DNA of 64,000 nucleotides from Macrocystis pyrifera (GCA_031763025.1 JASSKH010000007.1:4724930-4788929); one strand, 5' to 3'. Positions 51,349-61,850 are shown, counted from the first letter of the stretch. Notes: generated by a model not told the origin, from the letters alone. Made by a program: numbers and translations.

Positions 51349-52531
51349 AATATAATAAAAACTAAGGTGAAAAGTACAATGCCAGAGATCGCGGAGAACC
51401 CCGTTCCCCCGGACAAAAGTCTCCTTTTGCCCCCTACTCCCGTCATAAATTCTCAGATCGTAACGGTAATGCGAGATAGCATACGTCCTTTTTCACTTGT
51501 AAAATTAGAATTTATCTGGCGCTAAAGTTACCCGAAAAATAATAGTCGCTACCCAGTAGCTCCTAATAATCGAATAAAGAAACAATAAAATGCCGCTACT
51601 GCTTTCGACACGAACAGCTTAAGCCCTCCCAGCTACGAAAACTATTCGATCATTAGAGTGTTAGCGCTTTGTGAAAAATTGACCATAACGACCACTTGTA
51701 TTCCCCCGTTACCGACGGATAGCAAATAACTATTTCCAAATTTACTCAAATTTACTCAAATATGGCCGCGTTATGTATATTTGAAAGGCAAATATACATA
51801 GAGCCAGAAAAATATACATAGAGCCGAAAACGACAACGACCACGTTAGACGGTTGGTCTACATCTCCCCGAGCCTCCGTGGTTGGTCAAGCACACCCGAA
51901 ACAATACTGTGTAGGCGCGACCAAATGGAGCTGGCTGACCACCTGAGGCATGTGACCACACGCCCTTGCGTCGTTGCCTCGCGACATCGTTTGACCTCCA
52001 CGTGTCGAGACGGCCCCCGTGCGATAGGCGTGCGGTCTGAGCCATATGTCACGGTGGGGGACAGGGCTGGTGATGTGGAAACGGCGGATCCCCTGCGCTT
52101 TTGCGCCTTTTTTGCTCGTTGACCTTGCTGTTTACAAGACCCGTAGCAACAGCAGCAGCAGTAGCTAGCTATAGCTAGCTGTGTGCAGATGTGTGGCTGC
52201 GGAAAACTCTTCCTCGGCCAGCTCCGACGAGACAGGCGACGCACGTCTAGCTGTGGTCGCCGGGTGCAGCTCCTCTGAGGATCAAGTACGCTTGTCTTTC
52301 TCTCTGGTGGTTCTCCTGCCTCCTTCTCTGTCTCGAGTTTTCGTGCGTAGTGTGTCCGAAGCCGCGCTCTTCTATCGTGATCATATACCGGTACCTGGAA
52401 CCTTGGTACCACGAAACCTACTTTATTAGGGTTAAAGTACGAGTACACACGTACATACAGCAGGTGCAGCATCTTGCTGCTTTTTTTTTGTTCCTTGCTG
52501 CTACGTGTTGGGAGAGCGGCAGGGCACGGAG

Positions 52532-52699
52532 TGTTCGTTTATAAAGGATAAACCACTGAGCTACTCAGTCAGCGCTGACTAACTGAGTAGCTCAGTGGTT
52601 TATCCTTTATAAACGAACAAAAGAAGTACCTTTGGGCTCGATACGGCCTCCCGCCGATAGCATCTTCCGGGGTTGATCAAGCCCCTAGTCAGCGCCTGG
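52532..52699. repeat. Composite left end: palindrome P1 and U core fragment
   Basis: P1 (52532-52619) is an 88-bp near-perfect palindrome, TGTTCG...CGAACA, arms of 42 and 46 bp (the right arm has an extra AACT near the centre). 52620-52699 is the reverse complement of the last 80 bp of the U core (CCAGGCGCTGA...ACTTCTTT). Confidence 0.9.
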
Positions 52700-54258
52700 G
52701 CAGGTACAGGTGGTGCAGGCGACACGCGTTGCCAGGTGACATTGCGCGTTATTAGCACAGTGCGGTTCTTTGTCAGCACTCGTACTGAATCACCGGGGTA
52801 GTTTGTTGCAGGGCCGAGGTAAAAGCACTCTTGCGCTTTCGCCTGTGACTTGTTTTCCCTCTTCACCTTGCAATAGCCAGGCTTGAGGAAGGGCAGTAGT
52901 ACTACCGGGGGGGGGCTTCCATGCCACATCTCATGTGGCGACTTGCTCTGCGGGTTAGCTGTTGTTGCTGTGCGGTTCAAGGCGTCACACGCCCAGTGGG
53001 ACGCTTCCGCCCACAACGACGGCGTGGCCGGGAGTTTCGCGCCAGGAAAAAGCTCTTGAGCCTGGATTCGGCCCGCCATTGCGGCCGTCTCTATCAAACC
53101 TAGCGCGCGCTCTGCTACTCCATTGTATTGGGGACTGTCGGCCGTCGTGAATTCCTGCTTGATCCCTCGTGATCTACACAGGTCGCCAAACTTTCCCCCG
53201 CGGAATTCACCACCCCCATCAGATCGGACGATTACCACCGTAGAAGGGACACCGTCTGCACGAGAATCCGCAAGGAACAGCTCGAACATTTCCGCGGCGT
53301 CCGACTTGTGGCGCATGAAGTACACCCACGTATACCGTGAAAAATCGTCGCGCACGATGAGAGTATACCGCTTCCGCCCGAGAGACTCTACCACCTTTGG
53401 TCCACTCAAATCCACAAAAACCCTCCCGAGCTTCTTATCTGCTCGTGTGTGTGTGGACTGCTTGATACCTTTGCGGAGACCCTTTGCCATGGAGCATCCT
53501 TTGCACTCCAGCAGCTTTCCCTCGAGGACAATCCCTTGCTGCTCCGCGGTCTTGCGAAGTAGTACCTCGTGGGAGTGTCCAGCAGCGCAGTGGAAATCGT
53601 TGATGTTGATTGCAGACTTGTTGGGCAGTTGTCCCGGGGCGAGTACAGCACAGGCATTTTCCCCACAACTGCGGTCGACCCGGTAGCCGTATAGGCTGTA
53701 GAGAGTCCCACTCAACGGGAACACGATCGAACGCTCCGACTTGAGCCTGATTACAACCCCCGTGGGGCGCCCTTCGAAAGTATGGCCGTTTTTGACCAGA
53801 GTGGGCAGGGAAAATAAGTGGTAGCGGAGATCCGGCACGTGCGCAACGTTCGTAAGCAGCACTTGCACGGGACCGTTTCCGGACCGAAAGACAACACTCA
53901 CGTCACCGTAACCTTCGATCGCTCGGGTGGATCCGTCAGCGATTCGGAGAGTCAAGTTGCATTCTCTGTAATTGATCATGCAGTCAGCGGAGGGCGTCAT
54001 GTGGGTAGACGCACCACTATCACATATCCAAGCCTCGTCTCCTACCTGCCAAGCAGACTCCCCTTCCCCCGAACCATCGCTGCACTTGCCTGTCTCTTCG
54101 GCCTTGAAAGCTGAGGCCTGGACCGTACCTTTTTCCGGGTCGTCGTCCCTTGCCCCATCCTTACTCGTCACCGCCATGACAGCTTCTTCTTTCGATGACG
54201 GGCAGACATCAGCAGCGTGCCCCAGCCCGTTGCATCGACTGCATCGATCCGTGGACAT
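52600..54258 (-). CDS. Copia protease and integrase (composite)
   Basis: 552 codons: third zinc knuckle CSRCNGLGHAADVC (6-19), protease WICDSGASTHM (DSG at 80-82), pre-integrase zinc motif (H223, H228, C252, C255), integrase D283 (VDLSGPKVV), D347 (RSDGGGEF) and E383 (NGVAERAL), the last two 35 residues apart. All catalytic residues are present. After VPAPAQ-like sequence the frame runs into U and ends within palindrome P1, giving an added tail (ALTRGLINPGRCYRREAV). It is the best preserved Copia integrase in the window. Confidence 0.93.
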   Translation of the reverse strand: MSTDRCSRCNGLGHAADVCPSSKEEAVMAVTSKDGARDDDPEKGTVQASAFKAEETGKCSDGSGEGESAWQVGDEAWICDSGASTHMTPSADCMINYRECNLTLRIADGSTRAIEGYGDVSVVFRSGNGPVQVLLTNVAHVPDLRYHLFSLPTLVKNGHTFEGRPTGVVIRLKSERSIVFPLSGTLYSLYGYRVDRSCGENACAVLAPGQLPNKSAININDFHCAAGHSHEVLLRKTAEQQGIVLEGKLLECKGCSMAKGLRKGIKQSTHTRADKKLGRVFVDLSGPKVVESLGRKRYTLIVRDDFSRYTWVYFMRHKSDAAEMFELFLADSRADGVPSTVVIVRSDGGGEFRGGKFGDLCRSRGIKQEFTTADSPQYNGVAERALGLIETAAMAGRIQAQELFPGAKLPATPSLWAEASHWACDALNRTATTANPQSKSPHEMWHGSPPPVVLLPFLKPGYCKVKRENKSQAKAQECFYLGPATNYPGDSVRVLTKNRTVLITRNVTWQRVSPAPPVPAQALTRGLINPGRCYRREAVSSPKVLLLFVYKG

Positions 54259-55545
54259 GGGACAGGCATCGGCAGAGTGCCCGCGTCCCTAGCATCGACT
54301 GCATAGCTTCGCCGTACACTCGCTCCTCCAATGGCCCTTCTTGCCACACCTATGGCACTTGCCCACTGGAGTACTTCCGCTGGCGGCTTTGGCGTCGTTA
54401 CCATTGCCACCAGCAGCCGCGGCCGAGCCACCACCGTCATCGTTGGAGCCTCTACCGCCTCGTCCGTGGCCCCGTCGTCCACCTTTTTCTTTGCTATTTC
54501 CTCCGCCTTTCCGGCGACCACCACCGCCGCCGCCGCCGGCGTACATAGCATGGCCTGCGTGGCCAGCGTTGGACCCCTTCTTCCTGTTTCCAGAAAGTCG
54601 GTGATGCCGTTCTCGAACAGCCTTGATGATGTCATCACGGCCGATGCTGTCACGTGATGCCAGGTTCCGAGCCTCCACTTCGTATTCGGCAGGCAGAGCG
54701 TCAATGAATATGGTGTACAGCATGTGGTCGTCTACTGACATTCCTGCTGTTCGCATTTCCGCGGCAAGATCCTCGATCCTGCCCATCTCCTCGAGCGGGT
54801 TGCTCCCCGGCGCCATCTTAAAACTGTTAAGGCGTCGGGAGAGGTCTGATTTGGCCCCCGTCGTCTGAGGGCCGTACCACGCAAGGAGAGCGTCCCACGC
54901 TTGCCTCGGCGAGGTACACCGGTGCAAAATGCTTTTATCGCTCTTGCTCTTGAGGGCCGTCGACAGGAAATTCCATGCCAGTGTATGCCTGTGCACACTT
55001 TCGCGGCTAAACCCCCTAGCGACAAGCATCGAGTTTTCGGTGTCTAGTTCCCCTACGGGAATGTATTGTGGTGGATCCGACACGAAAGCAGACAAGAAAC
55101 CAACTCCTTTGGCGTAATACCGAGCGTCTCTTGTCCAGGGGTTGAACTCAGATTTTAGCCCACTAAACGATGGCACAGGAGTGTGTTTGAAGGCCAAATG
55201 GTGCGATAGAGGCAGATCAAATCCACCACCCAACTCACCGCCGGGGTATGCACCCCTTCCTCCTGTCCTCCCGTGCTGGTCTGGCTCACCCCTCGGTGGG
55301 CCAACCTCGACAGGCAACGCAGTTCCTCCGCGTCCAGTTGCTCCCAAATCTGGCGAGGCGCCCTCACGCAAATTTGTCTCTTCTTCTGCTGCAATCTCTC
55401 TTACAGCAGTGGGTACTGCCACTTGTGGGCTCTCCCCTACAGCAGCGCTACTCACAGCGCTGCCGGACTCCGATCGGCCGTTGTTCCTCATGAACTCGGC
55501 CATCATGTCCCTCATGGCGTTCATCATCGACGCCTCTCTTTTCTC
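54259..55545 (-). pseudogene. Copia gag (composite), one nonsense codon
   Basis: From EKREASMMNAMRD (matching copia-2 gag from residue 29) through VGESP repeats, the gag core that copia-2 has lost (YYAKGVGFLSAF, WDALLAWYGPQT, LSRRLNSFKMAPGSNPLEEM), a Gly/Arg-rich stretch and zinc knuckle CHRCGKKGHWRSEC. A TAG at 54289-54291 replaces the Gln of the second knuckle (CSRC-stop-GREH). Without this single stop gag, protease and integrase would be one continuous frame of over 1000 codons. Confidence 0.9.
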
Positions 55546-56333
55546 CATCGCCTCGTGCCACGCCGCTTTGTATTGAGAACGCTCTACATCTGCTACGGAC
55601 TGTGGGGGCGGTTCTACGTCTTCCGGGAAACCACTCGGCATGCACACGCTCAACTCCCCTTTGTTCTCCACAGCAGGTCCTCCGGCCATCAAAGCCACTG
55701 CGTCCTCCGTCGTCCAGGGCGTACGATCCAGCATACTCCCAGGCTTCATCCACGACTCGTACACTGCCCCAAGCAGCGCGTCTGCGGTCCTTTCATCCAT
55801 CCTTACCTGGTGCACAGCAGGTTCACCCTCCAGGCGTTGGCTTTGACCCCGGGTCCGGCCCCGTACAGTCGGGGGGAGCCGGCCCCAGCTGCTGAGCTCG
55901 TGTGCTGGCCTTCCCGACAGGACCGCGGGGGATCCTCACCGTCCCCTTGCCCGGTGTCGGAGGCTGATGCTGCGCCCGGGTCGTTTCCGGCCCTCCCTGT
56001 TGGGACCGAGGAGGCGTCCACGGCGCCCCCTTGAGACGAATCCATCGTCTCGGCTGTTTCGGCCCTCCCTGTCGGGACCGAAGAGGCGTCCACGGCGCCC
56101 CCTTGAGACGAACCCATCGTCTCGGGTGTTTCGCCGCCGGCCTCGCCGGCGGCAGGTGCCTGCTGTGCGCGCTCCTGCATAAACGCGTCCAGGTCAAAAC
56201 CCCACGTCACGTCGAGGTCGTTCAAGTGAGCCAGACCGTTGTCCAGCTCATTCACCACCCCCCCACCACCTCGATCCGACGTGCTCACGTCGTCTGCCTC
56301 TGACCCCCCCTTTTCCGTAGACAGGGGGTCATT
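55546..56333 (-). pseudogene. Copia IN-RT linker and RT start, displaced upstream of gag
   Basis: Residues 69-90 of the frame starting at 55815 are PPPQSVADVERSQYKAAWHEAM, the peptide that copia-2 has between integrase and RT. Here it is fused directly to gag (junction at about 55545/55546). Upstream, 55803-56333 encodes a duplicated SSQGGAVDASSVPTGRA peptide and an acidic stretch (NELDNGLAHLNDLDVTWG) typical of a disordered linker. The displacement shows circular permutation or tandem-array origin. Confidence 0.75.
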
Positions 56334-56731
56334 TGTTCGTTTATAAAGGATAAACCACTGAGCAACCACTGAGCTACTCAGTCAGCGCTGACTGAGTAGC
56401 TCAGTGGTTTATCCTTTATAAACGAACAAAAGAAGTCCGGGGTTCGAGTCTCGCCAGACGTCGTATTTCCGCTTTTTCTGCCGTGGGTAGAAAAAGGGAA
56501 ATCAAGTGGAGTGAACCACTTTGTTAAAAGAACGCACGACTAGGGAGGGGGACAATAGGAAGGAAAAACCAGGCGCTGATTAGGGGCTTGATCAACCCCG
56601 GAAGATGCTATCGGCGGGAGGCCGTATCGAGCCCAAAGGTACTTCTTTTGTTCGTTTATAAAGGATAAACCACTGAGCTACTCAGTCAGCGCTGACTGAG
56701 TAGCTCAGTGGTTTATCCTTTATAACGAACA
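56334..56731. mobile_element. Unit U, copy 2 (palindromes P2 and P3 with tRNA-like core)
   Basis: P2 is 56334-56428 (95 bp, with an extra ACCACTGAGCA in one arm), the core 56429-56648 (220 bp), P3 56649-56731 (83 bp). TAGCTCAGTGG in the arm and GGTTCGAGTC in the core resemble tRNA A and B boxes. About 95% identical to the copy at 16500-16887 by eye. Confidence 0.88.
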
Positions 56732-57834
56732 CGGAGAAGATATGAAACGCAGCCCGCCAGAAGGTTTATTTACTGTATGCACTCTGCTGCTTTGCTGTGC
56801 TGATGTCGGGTTCGGCGCGGTGGCTTTATTTGGAGGGCTCGCCGCAGCGCTGAGAATCAAGCCGCACACTCAGGAACACCACGACAACAGCAGCAACGTT
56901 TGATTCGGGTACACAGCGCACAGCGCTCATCTATCGTATACGAGATTGGTACAGCATACCACGTACTTGCAAATTATTGCACATCGACACCCATCCGTTC
57001 TCGTTTTCCGAGAAGATCTTACATTCATGCCAATATTTAAAAATTGATAAAGCGCATGCCGAGAGAGATATCATTTTTGGATAAGTTTACCGACGAAAAC
57101 ACCCTATTAAATTTTCGTTCTGCGCTAACACTCTATTCGCAGAAAATATTTTATGTTCCACTTCTCTCCGATGCGAACAAGTATTCGCAAAATAATACTG
57201 TTGGCAGAACAACCAATCAACCATGAATATGCTCACCCTCCTTTATTTTGCAGGCAGTAGTCTACTGCCAAAAATAAAAGATACCCGCAACATTCAATAT
57301 AATCAGTAGCCACCGCCAATACCAGCAATACACCTCACCTCCCTTTGGTGTATCAGCGTACCCTTATTTCTCCATACCGCTACGAGTATGCATTTCATTT
57401 CTACCAGGCCCCATCTGGTCCTGTCTACACCAGAAAAACACTACAAGTTTTTCGGATTTACAAAGACTGTTTGATTTGAACATGAAAATACATTTAGAAG
57501 CTACCAGGCGAAAAAGGCTACGTATACCACCCAGAACGAATCCCAGATGATACATCGTCTACTATCTACGGTTTCTCCACCCTTGCCGCAAATAAATAGA
57601 CCTCACGTTCGACCAAAAAAAATAATTTCGATCGACAGGTGTATCCATCGTAAAATTAAATTCACCACTCATTCCTACGAAATCACACCATGATGACCAG
57701 ACCTGCCCCCTCCGCCCCGCGATGTTGCCGGACCTTGCATGAAGCTCCGGCTGACGAAATACCCAGATCTGCTCGCTTGTTGCCACCCGGACGAAACCCC
57801 ATCGTTATATGGTACTGCTGCAGACAGTCCACGA

Positions 57835-58629
57835 TTACCCCACGCCCGTTTCCTGCCACCGCTTTTTAACAGCAGCAGAATGCACGCAGCTATTATGCCG
57901 CGCGACTTTGCCCCACCTAACACCCCCCGGTAGGGTTGCACACGGCTGGCGGCCGTGCGGCTTCTCGCGGAATTCGCATGCAGACATGTACCCTCGCTGA
58001 GCGATAACCCCATATCTGCTGCCTCCACAACCTCTGAAGTGGAGTGCGTACGGCAAATAAATGTCGTACGACTTGAAGTCCCCCGCTCGCAACACACGGC
58101 GGAGGTGCCTACGGTTGTCCGCCGTAGGGCTTTTAGCTGCTGTGCCCCTAAAACGCCGTCGTCTCCACATCATCTCCGGGATCCCCCACCATCGCAAACA
58201 CGGCCTCCTCCGGCGATCCATCCATGTCCGCCGGCGATGCGCACTTGCTGCTCTCGTGTCCTCTCCCACCACACCTTTCGCAGCGCTTTGCGGTGCGACT
58301 GTCGCTGTAGTGGCCCGCAGCCTTGCACCGGAAACACCTCCCCTTCGCTTTCCCGGCTCCACCGTGCCATCGTCGGAGCGATCCAACGATGGCGACACAG
58401 CATCCCTCCCCGCTGTATCTACGGCAGGTAGCCCCTGCTCCCTGCCGGACTTCCGTTGTGCCTTACTCTCTCGACTCGTTCTCAATAGAGTCGCCATCAT
58501 CTCAAGCAGTTCAGCAAGTAGAGACGATTTTTGACGCTCCTCCGCGTCTGCGGCTGCTTGTTGTAAAGTTTGGAGAGTAAGGCCCTGCTCCGAGACTACG
58601 GCTCTAAGATCATCAAGTTCATCACCCAT
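57835..58629 (-). CDS. Element B gag, same frameshift as element A
   Basis: Almost identical to 45060-45854: MGDELDDLRAVVSEQGL start, same Leu-rich helices, and the same frame change before the zinc knuckles. The frame can be extended upstream through the LTR, but the Met at 58627-58629 matches A and is preferred. One substitution (TSA to ASA) is visible in the Arg-rich part. Sharing the frameshift means it pre-dates both insertions or is tolerated or used. Confidence 0.8.
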   Translation of the reverse strand: MGDELDDLRAVVSEQGLTLQTLQQAAADAEERQKSSLLAELLEMMATLLRTSRESKAQRKSGREQGLPAVDTAGRDAVSPSLDRSDDGTVEPGKRRGGVSGARLRATTATVAPQSAAKGVVGEDTRAASAHRRRTWMDRRRRPCLRWWGIPEMMWRRRRFRGTAAKSPTADNRRHLRRVLRAGDFKSYDIYLPYALHFRGCGGSRYGVIAQRGYMSACEFREKPHGRQPCATLPGGVRWGKVARHNSCVHSAAVKKRWQETGVG

Positions 58630-58664
58630 GATGAGGCTGCGTCGGTACCAACGACTCTCTAGAG

Positions 58665-58881
58665 TGTTCGTCAGCCCCAAGCACAGGTAGTCAAGACTCC
58701 CAGACAATCGATGAGTTGATGATTTAGGTCTATTATTATTATCTCCCAGCAGTGGTAGGGACAGCAGAAGTGACATTGTGCGTCATCCTATGACACCCAG
58801 ATGTCAAGAATCACATAATGCACAATATGCCAATATCCCGAACCGGCACGTAACTGTCAAGCTAAAGAGGCACAACGAACA
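58665..58881 (-). repeat. Element B 5' LTR
   Basis: 217 bp. Differs from the 3' LTR at several bases (for example TCTATT against CGTTTATT, and CCTATGACA against CCCTTAACA). Confidence 0.95.
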
Positions 58882-58886
58882 GTGTG

Positions 58887-59720
58887 CAGCAGCAGCGGCA
58901 GCAACAACAGGAGCAGCAAGATAAGCAACCGCGTGGCACGGGCAAAACTAAAATAAGGGTAGCAGCAAGAAAAGCAACCTGTCCCAGCAACAACTAGCAG
59001 CTATATCGTGATTGTGTGTAGCAGTAGCGGCAGCAACAACAGGAGTAGTGGCAGAATAACAAGGAAACCGTGTGGCACCGGCACATTGTACAAAAGGCAG
59101 TGAACACTCGGCTATTACACGCAACCCAATACTTGGGGCAAAGATCCGATGAATGATGAATCGCACCGAGATACCAAAAATAAGCCACCAGGTATGTACG
59201 TACATACATGGTGGCTCAGCCTTTTCTCACGTCTTGTGGCCAAGCACGAGCACACGAGCACTCAGCAGCAGCAGCAACACTCAGCAGCACTCGCGCAACA
59301 CTCGATTCGAGCAGCACTCGTACGCCTGTTATTGTTGTTCATGTACTGCTGCGTACTGCTCGAGCAGCACTCGAGCGCACGAGCATCATGAGTAGGTTTC
59401 CAAGCCTATATTGCACCTAAAAAAAAAGACACGGGACCACGATCACTCGATTGCTCAAGCGCACACGAGACGAACACGAGCACGACGTGGCCAAGCAGCC
59501 ACGGGCACACGAGCACTCAGCAGCAGAGCAGCAGCACCCAGCGACACTCGAGCAACATTCGACTCGAGCAGCACTCGTACGCCTGCTTTTGCTGTAGTTT
59601 TACTGCAGCAGCAGCTCGAGCAGCACGAGCTCGAGCAGCACTGCTGCGTGCTGTTGCAGTTGCGGCAAGAAGCGAGAAGAACAAAATCTTTGCAGGTAAA
59701 AATGCGAAGATCCGGGTAGG
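58887..59720. repeat. AGCAGC- and CGAGCAGCACTCG-based minisatellites
   Basis: 58887-59050 repeats GCAGCAGCGGCAGCAACAACAGGAG. 59220-59400 and 59445-59660 repeat CACGAGCA, CTCGAGCAGCACTCG and ACTCGTACGCCTG. The motif is partly palindromic. Overlapping frames on both strands come from the repeats. Confidence 0.75.
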
Positions 59721-59799
59721 TTTCCAAGCCCCTAGATGGCTTTTCGGAAGTGGGACCCCATCCCCTGAGTTTCTTGCCGGGTCACGTGACTTTGACCAC

Positions 59800-60215
59800 C
59801 TAGAGCATGTGCCATGGAACCCGGCCGGAGCCAACGCTTGCACCGTACTGTGCACGCCACCCCCCTGTGGGCCCCGCAGCAGGAAGCACGAGAAAAGACC
59901 CGCGGCCAAACGAGAAAAGTGAACTATTCCGGAAAAAACGGCCATTTGGTACTACATAATAATACAAGCGGAGCCTCACAAGGAGGCCAGACAGAGCCCA
60001 TTCGTGCTTCCTACGTGTCTCGAGGCACACGCGACGCCTAGCCATGCAAACGGCGACCGCGCTCCTTGCAACACCCCCTCTACTGCTAGCACCCGCTGAC
60101 ACCCGTGGCGGCGCCGGGCTCGCCCGCGGTACCGTGTTCTGAGTACACGCACGCGCACGAAACGAACTATAAAATGTCTTCTTGACTCGTACCTGGTATG
60201 TTCGTATAAACACGA
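59800..60215 (-). repeat. Dispersed repeat, partner of 3990-4245
   Basis: The reverse complement of 59985-60170 matches 4040-4240. The 137-codon minus-strand frame shares only the repeat-derived peptide (RRRVCLETR) with frames at the other copy. No domain. Confidence 0.6.
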
Positions 60216-60261
60216 GTACAAGAACGCGCTACTAACGAACGCGGTTTTATTCGAAAATATA

Positions 60262-60592
60262 AGCTGTACCGGGACATTGATTTTTTGCCCGAAAAAGGTA
60301 TACCCTGACAGAAAACGTCATATAACTTGAGTTTGATGTGCCCTGATCACCTCGTTATACTTTTTCGTACCGTAAACTGGCAAAAATACGATGGTGTACC
60401 GTTTTTTGGCGTTTTCTCAAGTAAGGTGGACGGACATGGATGTTTCGCCATAAAACGGTATACCTTGACATAAAATGTCATCTAACTTGGGTTTGGTATA
60501 CCCTGATTGCCTGGTTTGATTTTTTTGTACCGTAAACTGGCAAAAAAGTCCTGGTGTACCGTTTTTTGGCATTTTGTCCGTTAGGACAGGAA
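60262..60592 (+). repeat. Tandem duplication, about 160 bp x 2
   Basis: Copies at about 60262-60415 and 60432-60592 share GGTATACC(C/T)TGACA, GTACCGTAAACTGGCAAAAA and GGTGTACCGTTTTTTGGC. They differ by about 15%. Confidence 0.8.
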
Positions 60593-60599
60593 ATTAATT

Positions 60600-61010
60600 T
60601 TGCTTTTAGATAACCCTAGGTAGCGGACAGAGTGGTATGACAGTACAGCAGGACGATAGCACGGCGGGAGCAGGACGCCCCGCCCCCTAACAGCAACCAA
60701 TAGGTTGTGGCTTGTCTGGTCCATACGGCGGTAGTGTATACGGGAACCACGTCTGCTGATATTAGTATATCGCAGAATGTCTCCCCTCGCCTCTAGGAAG
60801 AGCCCACGTGGGCTCACGGATCCGAGCGACGATGGAACCGGAAGCCTACCCGTCCCTAAGTACGGAAAGACACACTCCTTTTACCGAGCATGCTATCATA
60901 ACGTCATGTAGAGTCCAGGCGGTGGTGGATCAGTAGGTACAGCTTGCAAGAAATAATATTCACCAGATATTTATTTCCTGAAATCGGGGAGACAACATAT
61001 ACGACGGTAC
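60600..61010. other. Gene-free stretch
   Basis: No repeat, RNA gene or convincing frame was recognised. Confidence 0.4.
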
Positions 61011-61365
61011 CAAAGTGATCGACAGACGATTAGACAGAACATACATGTCTGTACCACACAGAGGATTGGAAAGTAAAAGCGAATTACTTTTCGTCTTGAA
61101 GTTGATACTGCGGCTGCGGCGTGCTTTACAACAACGCAAACTACAGAATGACAAGAGATCTCTGTACCGCGAAATATCAGAGTACCGAAATATACGACGG
61201 TCACAGTAATCGACAGACAAAATAGACAGACATGTCTGTACCACACAGAGGATCGCAAAATAAAAGCGAATTATAATGTCCCCAACAAGCAGTTACAAAG
61301 TAATCGACAGACGAACGAATATAGACACAAGATAGCAAAGTGCAAGCGAATTATACTTTTTCGTG
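61011..61365 (+). repeat. Interspersed short repeat, three copies
   Basis: GATCGACAGACGATTAGACAG / ATCGACAGACAAAATAGACAG / ATCGACAGACGAACG with CATGTCTGTACCACACAGAGGAT and AAGCGAATTA in order (61018, 61211, 61301). A further ACAAAGTAATCGACA is at 61516. Confidence 0.7.
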
Positions 61366-61850
61366 TTATTAGTAGTAGTAGTGATGCACCAGACCCTTTC
61401 ACAACCTACTATTACACTACAAGAGTGGGAATGACGAAAGTGACAGATCTACGGCGGCACAGTGGTCTGCAGCGGGGTTTCTTGACATTTAGTGCGTTTG
61501 TACGCACGACGGTTACAAAGTAATCGACACTACTCTACCTCAATCCTACCCTAGAATTTCGCAATTGGTCCATGCAAATACTCGCATTGACTGATGTGGG
61601 TGCGAAAAGTTCTGCTCGCTCTTTCAGAATTTCCTTTCATTTTACTCTCAACTTCCACGTCTTTCTCGTACTCGGATCGACGCCCAGCCAGAGCGCTCGA
61701 CCAGGAAATTATAAAAACAGACAGATTGCAGTGTCCTGCAGTGCATGTACAGGACAACTTCAGTGAGAACAGCTATTTATATATGAGTACGTCTGTGCAT
61801 CATTCCTCCTGTTCTCTTCAATCTCCAGCATTCTCTAATCTCAATTACAA

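Larger units (their letters stand above)
52532..56731 (-). mobile_element. Composite: Copia gag-PR-IN between inverted U repeats, 4.2 kb
   Basis: Flanked by the 5-bp duplication CGGAG (52527-52531 and 56732-56736), so the whole block inserted as one unit. The left end is palindrome P1 plus 80 bp of U core; the right end is a complete U (palindromes P2 and P3). The first 168 bp match the last 175 bp in inverted orientation. In Copia sense the content is: IN-RT linker, start of RT, gag from about residue 29, protease, integrase. RT and RNase H bodies and normal Copia LTRs are absent, and the order is circularly permuted. Confidence 0.85.
51655..57134. mobile_element. Transposon D: TIR element in element B, carrying the Copia composite
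   Basis: Terminal inverted repeats AGAGTGTTAGCGC / GCGCTAACACTCT with a 3-bp duplication ATT (51652-51654 and 57135-57137). Element A at about 44347 (GATCATTCGCAG) is the empty site. Without the 4.2 kb composite it is about 1.28 kb. Its own sequence (51655-52526 and 56737-57134) holds no recognised gene. Its ends match those of C at 11 of 13 positions, so both probably used the same transposase. Confidence 0.87.
49751..58881 (-). mobile_element. Element B: gag-only LTR retrotransposon with nested insertions, 9131 bp
   Basis: LTRs of 217 bp at 49751-49967 and 58665-58881, flanked by the 5-bp duplication GTGTG (49746-49750 and 58882-58886). Subtracting transposons C and D leaves about 2450 bp that align with element A throughout. 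The purine run before the 3' LTR and the gag start after the 5' LTR are as in A. The two LTRs differ at more positions than those of A, consistent with B being older. Confidence 0.95.

Noticed and set aside
52532..56731. Ordinary Copia element with very short LTRs (the palindromes)
   Set aside because: The U core fragments at the two ends are in inverted, not direct, orientation, RT and RNase H are missing and the gene order is permuted.
59149..59395. Pair of 80-codon genes
   Set aside because: Overlapping frames through CGAGCAGCACTCG minisatellite.
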